Positions 7,301 through 7,563 of a stretch of 7,563 nt of DNA are shown one piece after another. The position numbers were made by a program, and so were the translations under genes. The DNA is from an uncultured Porphyromonadaceae bacterium (GTDB taxonomy: Bacteria; Bacteroidota; Bacteroidia; Bacteroidales; Muribaculaceae), in the NCBI GenBank assembly GCA_947178565.1, contig CAMWYV010000044.1:1-7563 (forward strand), in the 5' to 3' direction. The notes under the pieces are model-generated. The model was not told the origin of the DNA. It did no database searches and saw only the letters and a program-made list of their open reading frames with translations. How positions within the stretch are numbered: the first letter of the stretch is position 1; every line of letters begins with the position of its first letter.

Positions 7301-7385
7301 CCCGGAAGCTTCTGACTATACTGCTTCAGGTGGCAACTATCCTATCGGAAGAATCTATACTCTGAGCGTTAATCTCGGTTTCTAA
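4329..7385 (+). CDS. SusC/RagA-family TonB-dependent outer-membrane transporter
   Basis: SusC-type transporters import oligosaccharides or other nutrients across the outer membrane, powered by TonB and capped by a SusD lipoprotein. The 1018-residue protein is complete and of normal family length. A signal peptide ends near SMA at residue 21. Residues 22-97 form the carboxypeptidase-regulatory-like domain (GVVLEAATDEPVVGASV, then SGEFSL). The TonB-box region DEVVVVGYGT is at 102-111. The plug follows, with SIRG (164-167), PLYVID (171-176), DIESISVLKDAAGTAIYG (192-209) and IIIVTTKRG (216-224). The rest is the beta-barrel, ending in an aromatic residue (LGF). D834FNGDGKIDD is a Ca-loop-like motif common in the family. 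There is no STN domain, so direct signalling to an anti-sigma factor is not expected. GGT, CGT, AAC and TAC codons are favoured, suggesting strong expression. The start codon has no Shine-Dalgarno, only an AT-rich leader. Substrate unknown. Confidence 0.98.
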   Translation: MKRKLLLFLTCLSLMAGVSMARTVRGVVLEAATDEPVVGASVKCKGNPTIGTSTNISGEFSLNVPDNEKTLVVSFIGMQTKEVAITGDNLTITLDEASLDLDEVVVVGYGTTTRHKTTTSVSVIKASEIEAAPVSNLTQSLAGRAAGLIVTQNGGGLNAGANVSIRGGGTPLYVIDNIVSEQREFQNLNASDIESISVLKDAAGTAIYGQRAGDGIIIVTTKRGQAGKISVDYNFDYSLSSPTELPKKLNSFDAATYWRLGYEYDGEPYPATLSDAAMELYKNGQDPENYANTNWQREVLHRRAPEQRHQLTITGGSERVKAYTALSLFDQSSLYRSDNLTYKRYNARTNITIDIKEIGLQLNTGLEAYISQFNQPIAGYGTVFIHIQDKWPGQAGKNPLGQPYGGTVENPLRYISDEGGYNKQNDANVRGSIDAVWSVPWVKGLSIIGRASYSFLNQRQKIWNKEAPRYDWEGVPGVVDKPSLTKAFNFYDYYNTQLLANYNRTFGVNNIDLTLGVEATGSDYDNLNAYRKGYIIDVDQLAAGPTEGLTNGGANGAQWRTASVIARAHYDFDSRYIAEFALRHDGSDKFPSKKRWGTFFSGSLGWNVSDEAFWKESQMSTVWNMFKIRGSLGEIGQDSGVGRYAYLSSYSLSQRGIVLGDTFYPTFSEGALPSPDISWYTQRDFNIGFDFGMFNNAFSGSVDYFFKSTKGYLASPSNVGYTAPLGLALPTVKSDGERRRRGVDFTLQYNGRVGDFTYQVGGNFTYFDTRWNINPNEAETTLKNPYQRGTQVADYYDLLWKNLGYFTSAEEIMNSPVFNGSLGTLMAGDIKYYDFNGDGKIDDSDKLRLGKDRTPLGNYGITASGQWKGLYFNMLWQGATNCNMLLGQGLRGNGCTGYPGPVIYEFQTDIWNPSNTDALYPRPHYADFGNNFRGSDFWLVQARYIRLKNLTIGYDFKHKLLKKATWLKKCNVSLSGYNLLTFSPAKKWGLDPEASDYTASGGNYPIGRIYTLSVNLGF

Positions 7386-7392
7386 ACAAAAC

Positions 7393-7397
7393 AAGGA
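7393..7397 (+). promoter_or_regulatory. Ribosome binding site of the susD-like gene
   Basis: AAGGA lies 9 bases before the ATG at 7407 inside the 21-bp gap after the transporter stop codon. It is the clearest Shine-Dalgarno-like site in the window and supports the chosen start and tight co-translation with the transporter. Confidence 0.55.
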
Positions 7398-7406
7398 AAT
7401 ATTAAT

Positions 7407-7563
7407 ATGAAAGCTAAATATCTAATTCCTATTGCACTTGGTTTCGCAATGGCAACTCAGAGTTGCGCGGATTTCCTCGAAACCGAGCCTGCAGAATCTT
7501 ACAGCCCGGACCTCGTTTGGGGTATTGAGGCAACTGACTCTTATACACATAACCGAGCCCACG
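7407..7563 (+). CDS. SusD-like substrate-binding lipoprotein, 3'-partial
   Basis: SusD proteins are surface lipoproteins that form the lid on SusC transporters and capture the ligand. Only the N-terminus is present. The signal peptide runs to the lipobox TQSC, with Cys20 as the lipidation site. It is followed by ADFLETEP, the classic SusD start in which an acidic DFLE-type segment follows the cysteine. The residues DLVWGIEAT at 35-43 fit the next conserved stretch. The gene follows the transporter stop by 21 bp and is surely in the same operon. From about 7534 the frame runs into adapter sequence, so residues after about 43 are artefactual although the frame stays open. Full-length family members are about 500-600 residues, so over 90 percent is missing. 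Confidence 0.9.
   Translation, partial: MKAKYLIPIALGFAMATQSCADFLETEPAESYSPDLVWGIEATDSYTHNRAH
7534..7563. other. Residual Illumina Nextera adapter at contig end
   Basis: The last 30 bases match the Nextera transposase adapter (Tn5 mosaic end followed by the read-2 adapter) at 27 of 30 positions as I recall that sequence. CTCTTATACACAT (7538-7550) lies in the mosaic end and CCGAGCCCACG (7553-7563) is the adapter-specific tail. The mismatches are at 7537 and 7551-7552. This is a library artefact, not genome, and marks the physical end of the assembled fragment. Confidence 0.93.

Noticed and set aside
7534..7563. A genuine Tn5 transposon end
   Set aside because: The mosaic-end-like part is followed by CCGAGCCCACG, which belongs to the Illumina read-2 adapter and not to Tn5 or IS50.

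Overview
The window looks like one short metagenomic contig from a Bacteroidales bacterium, most likely a gut lineage; Muribaculaceae would fit but is a guess. The evidence is a SusC-like TonB-dependent transporter followed immediately by the start of a SusD-like lipoprotein, a second lipoprotein of a Bacteroidetes beta-helix type, roughly balanced base composition, and AT-rich leaders with little Shine-Dalgarno signal. Both ends are incomplete. The left end cuts into an open reading frame. The last 30 bases (7534-7563) are almost certainly residual Illumina Nextera adapter, not genome.

All five genes are on the plus strand, in two blocks. Block 1 (2-3999) holds three closely spaced genes. 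The first is a phage-type terminase large subunit, 5'-truncated by the contig edge but with ATPase and nuclease motifs intact. The second is a surface-type lipoprotein with a beta-helix body. The third is a two-transmembrane potassium-type channel with an uncharacterised cytoplasmic tail. The gaps are 39 and 68 bp, with no terminator between them. The block closes with a convincing intrinsic-terminator hairpin at 4030-4060. No portal, protease, capsid or tail gene follows the terminase, so it is either the edge of a prophage remnant or a lone, possibly retained, terminase beside host genes.

The 329-bp gap (4000-4328) is rich in structure. It has the terminator, two mutually exclusive small hairpins, an 8-bp perfect inverted repeat, a run of nine G, an 8-bp direct repeat spaced by 30 bp, weak matches to the Bacteroides promoter consensus, and three alternating TGAAC/GTTCA half-sites. 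This is the likely control region for block 2.

Block 2 (4329-7563) is a SusC/SusD pair: a complete 1018-residue outer-membrane transporter, then a SusD-like substrate-binding lipoprotein of which only about 42 genuine residues remain. Together they would form a nutrient-uptake complex, usually for glycans. No enzyme or regulator is present in the window to indicate the substrate.

I found no CRISPR array, tRNA, rRNA, insertion sequence or recognisable defence system. The points most worth a second look are the isolated terminase, the G9 tract and palindromes upstream of susC, and the adapter contamination.
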